The notes below the pieces were generated by a model. That model did not search any database. It saw nothing but the letters and a program-made list of their open reading frames with translations, and was not told the origin of the DNA. A program made the translations under genes and the position numbers. 62,000 nucleotides of DNA from Symsagittifera roscoffensis (taxonomy: Eukaryota; Xenacoelomorpha; Acoela; Convolutidae), in contig NC_087063.1 in the NCBI RefSeq assembly GCF_963678635.1, positions 56,612,759 through 56,674,758 on the forward strand. The letters are read 5' to 3'. This document shows, one piece after another, positions 21,811 through 33,393 of this stretch (its first letter is position 1; every line of letters starts with the position of its first letter).

Positions 21811-22404
21811 CTATCCCACGAATTTTTCTATCCTCCTTTCATTGGTTTCAAATGCTCTCAGTCTAGGAGTTTGTACTACGGAGACTGCTCCGAGCAGCAT
21901 CCTTCTTATCAGAGGGAATTCAGGGATTTCTTCTAGCAGCTTCTCGTAATCACCCCAATCTTTCGTCTCTTCTTTCACCTTGTGATATGCTGTAGGGAGA
22001 CGAGGAACTCTGGTCATTTCACCATTCGTCTTATCATAGGGTCTTAGATTCCAGAGCTTCGGAAACACCTCGATGTGCCCTCTCTCTACTTCTTCCATGC
22101 AATCACGGAAGTGATCGTCAAAATTGATAACGGTCATTTCTGGCTCTGATATTTTCGCAATTAACAGATCTTCGCTCATGAGCTCTCGCAATACGTGCTG
22201 CTCACACCAGTTCAGCGCACTACCGTCCACTGCTGATATGAGGTTCAGGTGCAGCACCGACCTCCTGTATGCTTTCACCTTGACATCAGGGAAGGCAAAC
22301 GTGACTGCTGGTCCATAAATCACTGTCACAAACTCTGTGGCTCCCCTGATCAACGCTAAGGGATCGGTCCTCATAGCCAAGCTTAAATCAGTTAGTAGGG
22401 GCAT
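21811..22404 (-). pseudogene. Accessory coding segment 1, unrecognised
   Basis: A 197-residue frame (MPLLTDLSLAMRTDPLALIRG...), mixed alpha/beta in appearance, with FVTVIYGPAVTFAFPDVKV and a helical C-terminus (LLEEIPEFPLIRRMLLG). It probably continues ORF2 in frame, since the comparable position in copy A reads through. It ends at TAG 21811, and the next frame begins 12 bases on. I do not recognise the family. It could be a structural or adaptor domain. Confidence 0.5.
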
Positions 22405-22790
22405 ACCCCAACATGTCGTCTCACGTCCTCCTCCCTCTCAATCGTCTCGTCCTCTCCCGTTCCAAAGCGATTTTGATGCAAGAGATACTGGATAAAAGTA
22501 TGTCTCAGATGTCTTATCTTATTCCACGAATCTGTTGCTTTCTTCACATCAAATTTCTTCGAATCCACTATCATCTGTTCCGGGTAACGTGTCAGTTTCA
22601 TTAGTCCTCCCAAGTTTCCATGGGCAATCGCTATCAATGTTAGAAGCCCATCTAGCCGCAAGTTCTGTTTTCCTTCGGTGAGTAGCATCACCGGTACCTT
22701 CACAAAGCTATCTGCTCCAAACGTCCTGAACAAGGCTAGTAGTTCAACGATTGATACTTCCACTACTGCTTGGAGGAATTCTTTTATCAA
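22392..22790 (-). pseudogene. ORF2 C-terminal helical region, copy B
   Basis: A 132-residue helical segment (MIKEFLQAVVEVSIVELLALF, RLDGLLTLIAIAHGNLGG, YPEQMIVDSKKF). It is homologous to 1-550 of copy A. It stops at TAA 22392, 13 bases inside the next frame, whereas copy A stays open there. The stop is therefore best read as a frameshift in B. No family recognised. Confidence 0.6.
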
Positions 22791-24265
22791 GTATTGAGAG
22801 AGTTTTGGTTGGACTTTTGCAAAGAAGACGCGTCCATCCGGCTCCCAGCCCTTCCAGCATGCTGTCAGTCCGTTCGAAGCCTTCTTCTCCCTTCACTTCC
22901 TCAGTCCAGAAAGTTTCCAGGGTAACTTGGCACACTCTGTTTACGAATTCGCCTGTCTTTTCTTCAGCATTCTTTGCCAGGTTCACCTCCTTTAACAAGT
23001 AGGCATGGATCTTCCTGGTCATAACTGGGCCTTGCTCAAAAGCATCCGCACACAATGCCGCTACTCGAGGAGTTAGAAATAGCCACTGATTAGCCTCTGG
23101 TTTGGTTTTCAAAACCATCGCCTCCAAGTGAGCTCTAGTCTCCTGGGAATTTTTCCTTCTCTCTCTTTCTCCTGCTGCTTCCATCCCTCGGAACCATAAA
23201 TCGTTCGACATCGCTATGATCACTCGATGGTCGTCGCCTATTCCCGGTTGCATTGTTGCGCATGGTCCTTGAATCCTCTCAATGCGTTTGAGATATCCGA
23301 CCACACCGCAGGTAGCTCAGCCCTGAGTGACCTCAGGTTCCGCCATCTCTATCATACGATTTGGGGCCGATATGATTACATCATATTCCCCTTCCGAAAG
23401 CAAGGCCACGATTGCATACACGAATTTCAGTCCATCCGGGAGATATGCATACCCCGGAGACAGCGCGAACACTACTCTCGGTGTCGTCTTGGTGAAGGAT
23501 CCCTCCTTCATCGCATCCACTACTTCACCCATTGACTCGAGGATGTCTTTAATTGCCGGCCATACAGCATTTTCGGTCGTTGTAGGCTCTCTGAGTCTGC
23601 TCAGGAAACCTCTACTGTGTAAATGGTCGTTGATGCCAGCAATCACGATCGTGATCCGTCTGTCTTTGCACTCCGATACCCATTGACACGGATTGCACTA
23701 GGTCCAGATCGACCGCTGCCAACATAATGACGTCCGGCCAAAACAGGGACTTGGAAGTGTGTACGAACTCCGAATTCGCTACTATCATAATCTTGGCCTT
23801 CCTCATTTCTGCTTTGTCGTACGCGGCGAAGATGGTCTCATCTTTCTTTATCGCTTTCAATTCGCCATATCTTTGAGCATCACCTTCCTGACTTACTTGC
23901 TTCGGGTACACTCTTTCTTTCACATGACCTGGGGGTGAGCTCAACTGCCTGAACGTCTTCACATGTTGTCCCCTCGGCGCCCTCGTTATCAGAAATCTTC
24001 CAGGTCTCTCTTCTCGATTCCCCTCATCGTGATTCAGTTTTACATCTTGTAACGGTCGGGCATTCACTGGTCCCATTGTGTTATTAGAGGGCAGTCCCTC
24101 TAGATCAGCAAACCCCAAGGCAGTGGTAGAGCTGAAGTTTATGCCAGCCGCTATCAACCAGTCCACTCCAGTTATCGAGTACAATCCGCTGACTGATAAC
24201 CTTGCTCCGTTCAGCATCCTCATGGCATCCGCTAGGAAGCTCACCGTCTGAAGATTCAGTTTCAT
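22744..24265 (-). pseudogene. SGNH-like domain 2 of ORF2, copy B D2
   Basis: The 23612-24265 frame matches D1's 26882-27841 start, then 23317-23646 contains IAGINDHLHSRGFLSRL (block III) and LSPGYAYLPDG. The 22744-23304 frame continues but lacks about 60 bases present in D1 (the LVLDEVLGLELSNF segment). Block I is decayed as in D1. The frame ends in the helical region and connects to 22392-22790. Confidence 0.65.
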
Positions 24266-24310
24266 CAGGTCATCTTTGTATATGTGCCATGGAGAAGGTA
24301 TTGGCCTCGA

Positions 24311-25591
24311 TCACTTTAGACAGCTCCTGTTAGGGCGTCTTTCCTCTCGAAGGGTCCTCGTCGTCTCCGACCTCGTGTCCGATCTAGAGGTGCTAGCTGT
24401 CTCTCCCCTCGGGTTGACAGGCCCTATTCTTCTCCTAGGATTAATGGTCCTCCTCATTAGCGCCTCTCCCAACCGATCTTGAACGTCTGTTCTTTGACCT
24501 GGTTCGCTAGAGCTCTGCTGTCTATAGTTCGTCACGACTCTGTTCAACTAAGCCTGTCCCTCTATGTTATCGAAGTGGATACCGTCCGTAGTCAACCTGG
24601 CCTGATCCATAGCTCTCAACTCATGTTCGATGTCCATGAGGATCATCCTTCCGGCATTCCGACTTGCGAGATTCCTTAGGATGTTATTCCACCTGACTAC
24701 TCCGTCATTGTGCCTTCTCCCTGTTGCAGTTAAACTCCTTGCATTCATTGGTACAGTGCAAACGGTCAGTACCGCTCAGTTGAACTTCTGTCAGAGAGTA
24801 GTAAACAAGCAAACCATCATTGACTCCCGTAGTGCTTCCTCCTCATCCGAGCTTCTTGAGATGTTATTCGTCCCAACTAGGATCATTACATTAGGGATCC
24901 TCCCTGGGTTCATCAATTCCACCATCTGAAATAACTGGGCTATGGTCCCGCCTCCGAAGGCCATCACCGTGGTGACCCAGGAGGTCCTCAAGTTCGAGAG
25001 CACTCTGACTAAGCTATCTCCCAGTATCAGATGCGATGTCCCTAGCGGTGTTTGTTGCAGGTTCACTGCCGGGTTCCAGGTCGCTCGATTGAAGCAAGCT
25101 CTCGAATCCACCTGCGGAACTCCCGTGAAGTTACATTTCAACTGATTATTCTTCTGTACATCTATTACACTTGACACTTTCTTCAACGGCATCTTTCGTA
25201 TCTTCCTCTCTGGGACCTTAGAGCTCCCCATTGGTGGCGTTGTGTCGCTAACTCCCTGTCTGGTCATCACGTTTTGGGAGAGTCGTACTATGCCCGTATC
25301 GTCGATCGTTCCATAGGGTGCAGTCACCCCGGAACATAGCGCAATCTTGTTGGTGACTAGTCGTCCAGCTGTCTCTATCAGCTTCCTCGCCGTTTGTTCC
25401 ACGAGTGGGTCACCCAAGGTGTCACTCGGGTCCGGGATTGTCACTCGACCTGTTGTTGTAGGGGGTCTCGTTCCGTTGTCTGACTCATCTCTCGAGGCGT
25501 CAAGAGCTCCATCGGGGACTGCCCACGAGGAATACTCCTTGCAGGTATCGCTTTTTCCACGGCTGTAGTCAATGCCGCCCGTTCCGATCAC
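24311..25591 (-). pseudogene. SGNH domain 1 of ORF2, copy B D2
   Basis: The 24791-25591 frame carries block I LILGDSLVRVL (Ser kept), block II AFGGGTIAQ and block III GTNNIS. The 24548-24748 frame carries block V TTDGIHFDN. Stops and frame changes separate them. The linker after block V (24311-24547) is Arg/Thr-rich (RRTINPRRRIGPV) and differs from D1's linker, although flanks on both sides match closely. Confidence 0.75.
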
Positions 25592-26218
25592 TCCTTGTAG
25601 TCCCGCCTCAAGCGCTCAATTTCTTCACCCTGCTTTTTGTTGCAGTCTTCAAACAATCTCTTCCACATGTCTCTGTATTCCTCCATGATGAGCATGGTCT
25701 TAGTCACTTCATCCAGTTCTTTTCTGGTCCTTTCCAGCTCATCCTTCATCCCATCCAGATCTTGGATGGTTTGGTTCGTCTGAACCATTTGTTCTACTTT
25801 CGCCCTCTTTGGTGGCACAGCTGCTCTCAGTGGTGAACCAGACGAGGCAGCCTCGCTGTTCTTTCTCGATGCATTCTCGTCAGTCCAGGCTTGGGCTTGG
25901 AGGGCAAAGGCATTTAACCTGGTTGATAAGTGCTAGAACTTCCCAATACAGGCTCACTCGCCAAGTCACTCCCTGAGAGAGCCCCGTTTCTCCACCTCAT
26001 CACTCCGTATGCTGCCTTCAATAGGACTTCCGTGGGGCGGTCCTCACGGTTGTCATGCCCCAAGATGCTTATCAGGGCGGTCAGCAACATGCCTTGACTA
26101 ACTCTGGGTCCTCCAGAGCGAAGTCTCGATCCATTAGCCGACGATGGATCGCATCTATCATCGGTCCTACATATGCCTCTGCCAGGTCCATCAATTCATC
26201 CAAGTTGAAGGTGTCCAT
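25588..26218 (-). pseudogene. ORF2 N-terminal helical and coiled-coil region, copy B D2
   Basis: ATG 26218 starts the second copy. Relative to D1 a 33-base segment is missing near 26005 and the helical part is frame-shifted. The coiled-coil frame 25588-25818 encodes the same 76 residues as 29125-29355, showing how recent the duplication is. Confidence 0.6.
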
Positions 26219-26290
26219 TCTCTTCTCAGGTTTGATTTAATTCGATTCTATGATTTGCCCCAAGAATCGAATCATACCGTCCCACGGTTG

Positions 26291-27841
26291 TCATGCCCCA
26301 AGAGAGTTTTGGTTAGACTTTTGCCAAGAAAGACGCGTCCATCCGGCTCCCAGCCCTTCCAGCATACTGTCAGTCCGTTCAAAGCCTTCTTCTCCCTTCA
26401 CTTCCTCAGTCCAGAAAGTTTCCAGGGTAACTTGGCACACTCTGTTTACGAATTTGGCTGTCTTTTCTTCAGCATTCTCCGCCAGGTTCACCTCCTTTAA
26501 CAAGTAGGCATGGATCTTCCTGGTAATAACTGGGCCTTGCTCAAAAGCATCCGCACCCAATGCCGCTACTCGACGAGTTAGAAATAGCCACTGATTAGCC
26601 TCTGGTTTGGTTTTCAAAACCATCGCCTCCAAGTGAGCTCTAGTCTCCTGGGAATTTTTCCTTCTCTCTCTTTCTCCTGCTGCTTTCATCCCTCGGAACC
26701 ATAAATCGTTCGACATCGCTATGATCACTCGATGGTCGTCGCCTATTCCCGGTTTCAGTTTGAGTTGTCGACTGAAGTTGGACAGTTCCAACCCCAGCAC
26801 CTCGTCCAGCACCAGCATTGTAGCGCATGGTCCTTGAATCCTCTCAATGCGTTTGAGATATCCGACCACACCGCAGGTAGCTCAGCCCTGAGTGACCTCA
26901 GGTTCCGCCATCTCTATCATACGATTTGGGGCCGATATGATTACATCATATTTCCCTTCCGAAAGCAAGGCCACGATTGCATACACGAATTTCAGTCCAT
27001 CCGGGAGATATGCATACCCCAGAGACAGCGAGAACACTACTCTCGGTGTCATCTTGGTGAAGGATCCCTCCTTCATCGCATCCACTACTTCACCCATTGA
27101 CTCGAGGATGTCTTTAATTGCCGGCCATACAGCATTTTTGGCCGTTTTAGGCTCTCTGAGTCTGCTCAGGAAACCTCTACTGTGTAAATGGTTGTTGATG
27201 CCAGCAAACACGATCGTGATTGGGTTAAAATCCGTCTGTCTTTGCACATCGATAGCCATTGACACGGATTGCAGTAGGTCCAGATCGACCGCTGCCAAAA
27301 TAATGACGTCCGGCCAAAACAGGGACTTGGAAGTGTGTACGAACTCCGAATTCGCTACTATCATAATCTTGGCCTTCCTCATTTCTGCTTTGTCGTACGC
27401 GGCGAAGATGGTCTCATCTTTCTTTATCGCTTTCAATTCGCCATATCTTTGAGCATCACCTTCCTGACTTACTTGCTTCGGGTACACTCTTTCTTTCACA
27501 TGACCTGGGGGTGAGCTCAACTGCCTGAACGTCTTCACATGTTGTCCCCTCGGCGCCCTCGTTATCAGAAATCTTCCAGGTCTCTCTTCTCGATTCCCCT
27601 CATCGTGATTCAGTTTTACATCTTGTAACGGTCGGGCATTCACTGGTCCCATTGTGTTATTAGAGGGCAGTCCCTCTAGATCAGCAAACCCCAAGGCAGT
27701 GGTAGAGCTGAAGTTTATGCCAGCCGCTATCAACCAGTCCACTCCAGTTATCGAGTACAATCCGCTGACTGATAACCTTGCTCCGTTCAGCATCCTCATG
27801 GCATCCGCTACGAAGCTCACCGTCTGAAGATTCAGTTTCAT
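26291..27841 (-). pseudogene. SGNH-like domain 2 and helical tail of ORF2, copy B D1
   Basis: The 26882-27841 frame (319 residues, MKLNLQTVSF...) spans the region that in copy A has GDS. Here block I is KKDETIFAAYD, so the signature is lost. Block III appears as FAGINNHLHSRGFLSRL. After a stop, 26291-26869 continues with VLDEVLGLELSNFSRQLK and a helical region ending WTRLSWQKSN, where the duplication ends. Same fold as in A but with decayed catalytic blocks. Confidence 0.65.
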
Positions 27842-27886
27842 CAGGTCATCTTTGTATATGTGCCATGGAGAAGGTATTGGCCTCGA

Positions 27887-29128
27887 TCACATTAGAGAGC
27901 TCCTGTTAAGGCGTCTTTCCTCTCGAATGGTCCTCGTCGTCTCCGTCCCCAAGCGTGTTTTCAGGCTAGGAGGCACAAAGGTGGTGATCACAGGTTCGTT
28001 CAATGCTCCCTCCTCCTTGAGCACTCCTGTGTCAAGGAGTTCCACTTCCAACTCATCCAATCGCTCTTGGAAGACTCTGTTCAACCAAGCCTGTCCCTCT
28101 TTGTTATCGAAGTGGATACCGTCCGTAGTCAACCTGGCCTGATCCATAGCTCTCAACTCATGTTCGATGTCCATGAGGATCATCCATCCGGCATTCCGAC
28201 TTGCGAGATTCCTTAGGATGTTATTCCACCTGACTACTCCTTCATTGTGCCTTCTCCCTGTTGCAGTTAAACTCCTTGCATTCATTGGTACAGTGCAAAC
28301 GGTCAGTACCTCTCAGTTGAACTTCTGTCAGAGAGTAGTAAACAAGCAAACCATCATTCACTCCCATAGTGCTTCCTCCTCATCCGAGCTTCTTGAGATG
28401 TTATTCGTCCCAACTAGGATCATTACATTAGGGATCCTCCCTGGTTTCATCAATTCCACCATCCGAAATAACTGGGCTATGGTCGCGCCTCCGAAGGCCA
28501 TCACCGTGGTGACCCAGGAGGTCCTCAAGTTCGAGAGCACTCTGACTAATCTATCACCCAGTATCAGATGCGATGTCCCTAGCGGTGGTGGTTGCAGGTT
28601 CACTGCCGGGTTCCAGGTCGCTCGGTTGAAGCAAGCTCTCGGATCCACCTCCGGAACTCCCGTGAAGTTACATTTCAACTGATTATTCTTCTGTACATCT
28701 TTTACACGTGACACTTTCTTCAACGGCATCTTTCGTATCTTCATCTCTGGGACCTTAGAGCTCCCCATTGGTGGCGTTGTGTCGCTAACTCCCTGTCTGG
28801 TCATCACGTTTTGGGAGAGTCGTACTATGCCCGTATCGTCGATCGTTCCATAGGGTGCAGTCACCCCGGAACATGGCGCATTCTTGTTGGTGACTAGTCG
28901 TCCAGCTGTCTCTATCAGCTTCCTCACCGTTTGTTCCACGAGTGGGTCACCCAAGGTGTCACTCGGGTCCGGGATTGTCACTCGACCTGTTGTTGTAGGG
29001 GGTCTCGTTCCGTTGTCTGACTCATCTCTCGAGGCGTCAAGAGCTCCATCGGGGACTGCCCACGAGGAATACTCCTTGCAGGTATCGCTTTTTCCATGGC
29101 TGTAGTCAATGCCGCCCGTTCCGATCAC
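27887..29128 (-). pseudogene. SGNH domain 1 of ORF2, copy B D1
   Basis: The 28358-29128 frame holds a Thr/Pro-rich lead and the first SGNH blocks; 27887-28285 holds the rest. Block I reads LILGDRLVRVL, so the nucleophile Ser is Arg. Block II (AFGGATIAQ), block III (GTNNIS) and block V (TTDGIHFDN) are kept. A frame change and stop lie near 28320. The C-terminal linker after block V (ELLDTGVLKEEGAL...) is unlike the matching stretch in D2. The domain is probably non-catalytic in this copy. Confidence 0.75.
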
Positions 29129-29788
29129 TCCTTGTAGTCCCGCCTCAAGCGCTCAATTTCTTCACCCTGCTTTTTGTTGCAGTCTTCAAACAATCTCTTC
29201 CACATGTCTCTGTATTCCTCCATGATGAGCATGGTCTTAGTCACTTCATCCAGTTCTTTTCTGGTCCTTTCCAGCTCATCCTTCATCCCATCCAGATCTT
29301 GGATGGTTTGGTTCGTCTGAACCATTTGTTCTACTTTCGCCCTCTTTGGTGGCACAGCTGCTCTCAGTGGTGAACCAGACGAGGCAGCCTCGCTGTTCTT
29401 TCTCGATGCATTCTCGTCAGTCCAGGCTTGGGCTTGGAGGTCAAAGGCATTTAACCTGGTTGATAAGTGCTAGAACTTCCCAATACAGGCTCACTCGCCA
29501 AGTCACTCCCTGAGAGAGCCCCGTTTCTCCACCTCATCACTCTCATGTTCGGGCGGTCTAGTACTCCCCTCTCTCCGTATGCTGCCTTCAATAGGACTTC
29601 CGTGGGGCGGTCCTCACGGTTGTCATGCCCCAAGATGCTTATCAGGGCGGTCAGCAACATGCCTTGACTAACTCTGGGTCCTCCAGAGCGAAGTCTCGAT
29701 CCATTAGCCGACGATAGATCGCATCTATCATCGGTCCTACATATGTCTCTGCCAGGTCCATCAATTCATCCAAGTTGAAGGTGTCCAT
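29125..29788 (-). pseudogene. ORF2 N-terminal helical and coiled-coil region, copy B D1
   Basis: ATG 29788 (MDTFNLDELMDLAETYVG) aligns with A's ATG 4014. A frame change near 29660 moves into 29451-29660, with the phrases RPTEVLLKAAYGERG and MRVMRWRNG that match A. The 29125-29355 frame is a coiled coil (begins MPPKRAKVEQ, contains LERTRKELDEV and KRLFEDCNKKQGEEI). It runs directly into the SGNH1 frame at 29128. Confidence 0.6.
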
Positions 29789-30189
29789 TCTCTTCTCAGG
29801 TTTGATTTAATTCGATTCTATGATTTGACTTAAATGAGCAATTAAACGATCAATCAGGATCTAGAAAAGAGGTCACGAATATCACACTTGTCAGTTTCAG
29901 CTTAACTTCTCGTTAAAATTTAAGTTAAAAAAATTCAGATAAAAAGATTTTGATCCTAAAATTTATTGAAATCAATCGGTCACTAAAATTTTGGAATTCG
30001 ACCTAAGATTGGACAGTCCAAACTTTGGATCTATGCCAAAGATCGTTACTCAGTTGTTCGTGGTCACTAACCCCTTCTTACCCTAGATCTTAATAACATA
30101 ACACATAACATAACATAACATAACATAACATAACATAACACACATATCACACACTACATAATCTAGTCTAACACCTTCTTGCACGTCAC
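29789..30189 (-). other. AT-rich gap between pol and ORF2 with two hairpins, copy B
   Basis: No open frame. It carries a pentanucleotide (TAACA)n tract at 30087-30145 and two adjacent hairpins: TTGGA/TCCAA (30009-30021) and CTTTGG/CCAAAG (30023-30041). The hairpin sequences differ from those of copy A (4227-4306), but the two-hairpin arrangement is the same. Confidence 0.5.
30087..30145. repeat. (TAACA)n microsatellite
   Basis: About ten nearly perfect TAACA units in the pol-ORF2 gap of copy B. Copy A has only TAACAACAACATAACA-like sequence at about 4339-4358, so the tract expanded in B. Confidence 0.85.
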
Positions 30190-30761
30190 TCAGCCTATAC
30201 TTAAGTAAAATTTCTTATGTAAATATACTTGTATATTAGTATCAGAGAAGATTACATGTATGAGCGCGTACAGTTCTCGAGGATGCATCCTTCACATCCC
30301 TTTCCACGAGGAAGTCTCTCAATCTCGTCAAGGACAAGACTAGGTTTTCCGGGTCTACGTGCCGTTTCTCCGTCGCCCGTGTCACTAGGAAACATACGTA
30401 TTTTCCTGGTATCTGAGACGCCGCCGGAGGCAAGGCTGCTACGCCCCCTACTCCTTGTCTTTGCTTCCAAAGAAATTCTGTTTTTATATTCTCTCTTAAA
30501 ATCTGCCACTAACGCTGTCCTAAAACTCATGTCTGCTGTGATTGCTATCGCGCATGTTCTATTTGTGAGTATGAAATCACTGTCTGTTAGTATTATGCTA
30601 CTTGAATATTCATTTGGTAAGTTAAAATATGACTCAACTACCCTCCCTATGTCAGGTTTCTTAGGTTCTTCGCCTGTTTCTGCTTCTAAGTCTCCTGTCT
30701 CTCTGGCTCTTCTTAATTTTGTTATTATCAAGTTTTCAGTGTGGGTAAGTCCTACCCCCAC
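30190..30761 (-). pseudogene. Macro domain, C-terminus of pol, copy B
   Basis: The 30252-30761 frame contains the linker end (GVGLTHTENLIITKL) and the first half of the macro domain (SIILTDSDFILTNRTCAIAI, MSFRTALVADFKREY). The second half is in another frame (30242-30433: VCFLVTRATEKRHVDPENL, RDFLVERDV), and the last helix and strand end at TGA 30190-30192. The Lys equivalent to TARG1 K84 is Arg here, and the loop that follows LVER is shortened. Same domain as copy A, independently mutated. It supports the macro domain being an original part of the element. Confidence 0.65.
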
Positions 30762-31565
30762 TCAGCGGACAAAAATATCCATTGACGTCCCCGTCGATTG
30801 CATACCGGGTATCAAATCGAGATTGGAAGCCGGAATGAGTAGTCGCCCCTCCTGGGCAGCCCAGGAAGGATCTTCTCGTTCGGTCTTCATGTACTTTATG
30901 CTTTCCCGATCTACATCTTGAATCGTGACACTGGTCTCCTTTGGGTGCGACGTCATTTCGTTCAGCCATTCCAAGACACGCAGATTCGTCAAGTCTTGTT
31001 CATATGACTGCTGTTGCTCGTCGTCGAATTCTACCTCGGGTTTCGACCGGTCATCGACCCACTCATCGTCGTGATTATCGACTATGTCAATGTCCTGTGA
31101 CACAGTTATTTCCTCTAAACCCACTACTTCTTCCCCTATCTTCTTTAGGTCTATCCTGTCCACTACAAAATTGTCGCTGTAAGGGTTATATTTCTTCCTG
31201 GATCTTTTCCTGTCATTCTGACGAGTCTGTATCATGAACGGAAGATCCGGTTCCAAGTTCTTAGGAGCCTCCTTTTGTTCAGGGTCCTGCCAGTCCTCTT
31301 CTGCATAGGGTAAATTTTCATCGTCCGCTTCAATCACGTCATTTGGATCCAGGTCCAGTGGTTCACACGTTCCTTCCTATATGACCTCATTTCCATCGTT
31401 CTTTTCCCTGGTGCCCTTCTCATTGACCTCACAAGTAGGGTCCATCATTAGATAATCCCCTTCTTTCATGTCTGCAGGTATACACCAGTCTTCTGTCGAT
31501 GGATTGTGTGGCTTAATGTTTTCGTAATGAGCGGCTCGGCCAGAACTCAGTCTATAAAAGCGTCC
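30762..31565 (-). pseudogene. Post-integrase acidic linker, copy B
   Basis: The fragment 30762-31337 encodes 191 charged residues (MIEADDENLPYAEED...), homologous to 4948-5532 of copy A through KKYNPYSDNFVVDRI, LTNLRVLEWL, TIQDVD and TSMDIFVR. Between it and integrase (31338-31565) lies the segment matching A's RFYRLSTGRAAH region, interrupted by stops. It leads into the macro domain. Function not recognised. Confidence 0.6.
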
Positions 31566-33222
31566 CTACTGGTGCACCTCCGTAATCATGAAGGGTCCCC
31601 TCAACTTTTTTAAAAGCTTTTCCGTTCCTTTCGGTGGTATGACGTTTTGAAATACCCATACGTAATCTCCTACCAGGTAAGCTTTTGCACCAGCTGCTTT
31701 CTTGTCAAAACTTTTCCTCTGCCTTGCCTGCGCTTGCTGAGTATTTCGTCTACACAAGTCGTTCAACTCTTAATGACGTCTAATTACATCCCTCACATAG
31801 ACCTGTGGTGACGTCTTCTTCCCCTCATACTCTGGGAGAAGAATGTCAAGGGCAAAGACTTCTCATATGTGGGCTGACTCCGGTAGTGAAATGTTGTGTG
31901 CTATTGTAAGCTCCCATCGCCTGCGGAAGATATCTGTCGCAATCGGTCATGTACCTGGAACAAAATACCCTCAGCATCGACACTAACGTTCGATTCTGCC
32001 TTTCCACTAAGCCATTTGTCTGTGGATGGTATGTCGTGGAGTGAGCTTGAGCAACCTGCGAGCGTCTCATTAGCTCTTTCGTAAGTTCTTCTACAAAAGC
32101 TGTTCCGTTATCCGATTGAAACGTCATCGGACAACCGTGTCTCGCTATCAACGTATTGATCAGGTGATCGCACGTCTCTTCCGCCGAGGAAGTTTTGTAG
32201 GGCACGGCCTCTGCATACTTTGTGAAATGACCTATCATGACCAACACCTGATTATAACCACTGTCTGTCATGCATATCTTTTGGTGATCTATCTGCACCA
32301 CCTCGTTAAATTCAGACGACTCGATCGATTGCAAGGGAAATCGCAATTTCTTTGGATCCTTGACCTGTTGGCATGACAGACATGCTGTTACCCACTTCTC
32401 GCATGCTTTTCTCATTCCAGGCCACTCAAAGCGCTTCAGGATCCTCTGATACACTTTGTCGATCCCCTGATAGCCCATCTGATCATGCGACCTGAACAAG
32501 AGTTCTGTCTGATAGGGTTGCGGCAACACTATCGCGTTATACTTGTATAGGACCTTGTCCTCATCTCTTCTCTTGCAAGCCACAATCCCGTCCTTGTTCA
32601 AGTATAACCTTCCCTCCCACTGCATGAAATACTCTCTCAGGATACGGTAACTGTCTTCCTCGAGGTCTCCTTTATCCGGAGAACCATTCTCGATCCACCT
32701 TTTCAAGTTGCTTGTCATGCGATCATTTCTCTGCGCCCTTAGAAGATCCGAGAGTCTGTATCTCGCCTTCAAGTACGTCTTCATGACCCTCATCTGACTA
32801 TTCAGCTCATTGGGCTGGTGTGTGTCTTCTTCCATCTTCACGCACCAAATCTTCGCCAACGGCTGTGTTTCTTGCTTGAACGGCTGAAGATCAGTCCTGA
32901 CTACCTCTTTTTGTGGCAACAGACTTATCGAACGTTTCGATACCGCTATTGTTTCCAAATAGTCCGCTGCGTTGTCAAAGACTCTTCCACTTGGTATGAG
33001 GTAGCGATCACTATCAGGGTCCTGGTACATCTCTCTATCTAGATCCCTTGCACGAGTTTCCACTAGTAGTGTGTGGATCGCTAGTTCGGACAGTTCTGAT
33101 CCCGAGCTCGAGTTCTTGTCTGTGTAGGTGTCAATTCCTGATTTTCGGGAATTGTCATCTGTTGAAGAGGTTGTGATGGAGTCTGCTCCCTCCTCCAGAT
33201 CAGGTTTGTGCCTTCTTAGCAT
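31566..33222 (-). pseudogene. pol (IN): Integrase with upstream tether, copy B
   Basis: The 458-residue frame at 31846-33222 starts with the distal tether and has a zinc-binding module (RSHDQMGYQG ... CLSCQQ; the second His of HHCC is Tyr). It contains the full D,D-35-E core: Asp in VVQIDHQK (32287-32289), Asp in FQSDNGTAF (32110-32112) and Glu in GLVERQNRT (32002-32004). After a frame change at about 31850 the GPF module follows (KLLKKLRGPF, near 31600). It is the best preserved catalytic core in the window. Three LSGES-type motifs encoded by CTCCCCGGA repeats lie just upstream (33230-33375). Confidence 0.88.
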
Positions 33223-33393
33223 CCATCAGGACTCCCCGGACAAAACCTTGTTCCCCGCGTCCTGTTTCTCATCAGGAACTTTTTCATCTATCTCAGACTC
33301 CCCGGACAAACTTCCTTGTCCCGGATGTTGATCTTGTACTCGCTGGCTCTTCTCATCGTTCGTCTCCCCGGAAAAACAATCTTGCACCGGGTT

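Larger units (their letters stand above)
22750..29840 (-). repeat. Tandem duplication of the ORF2 region in copy B
   Basis: The segment about 26290-29840 (D1) is repeated at about 22750-26245 (D2), with spacing 3537-3576 bases depending on indels and about 97% identity by eye. At the junction (26245-26300), sequence from the ORF2 upstream region is followed by a short patch copied from inside ORF2 (CACGGTTGTCATGCCCCAAG) and then the AGAGTTTTGG of the SGNH2 tail. An inverted pair ATTCGATTCT/AGAATCGAAT also lies there. D1 therefore stops after SGNH2, and D2 carries on into the rest of ORF2. Confidence 0.85.

Noticed and set aside
19063-21936. Plus-strand frames opposite the accessory ORFs of element B
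   Set aside because: Antisense shadows of minus-strand coding sequence; Ser/Leu-rich with no domain.
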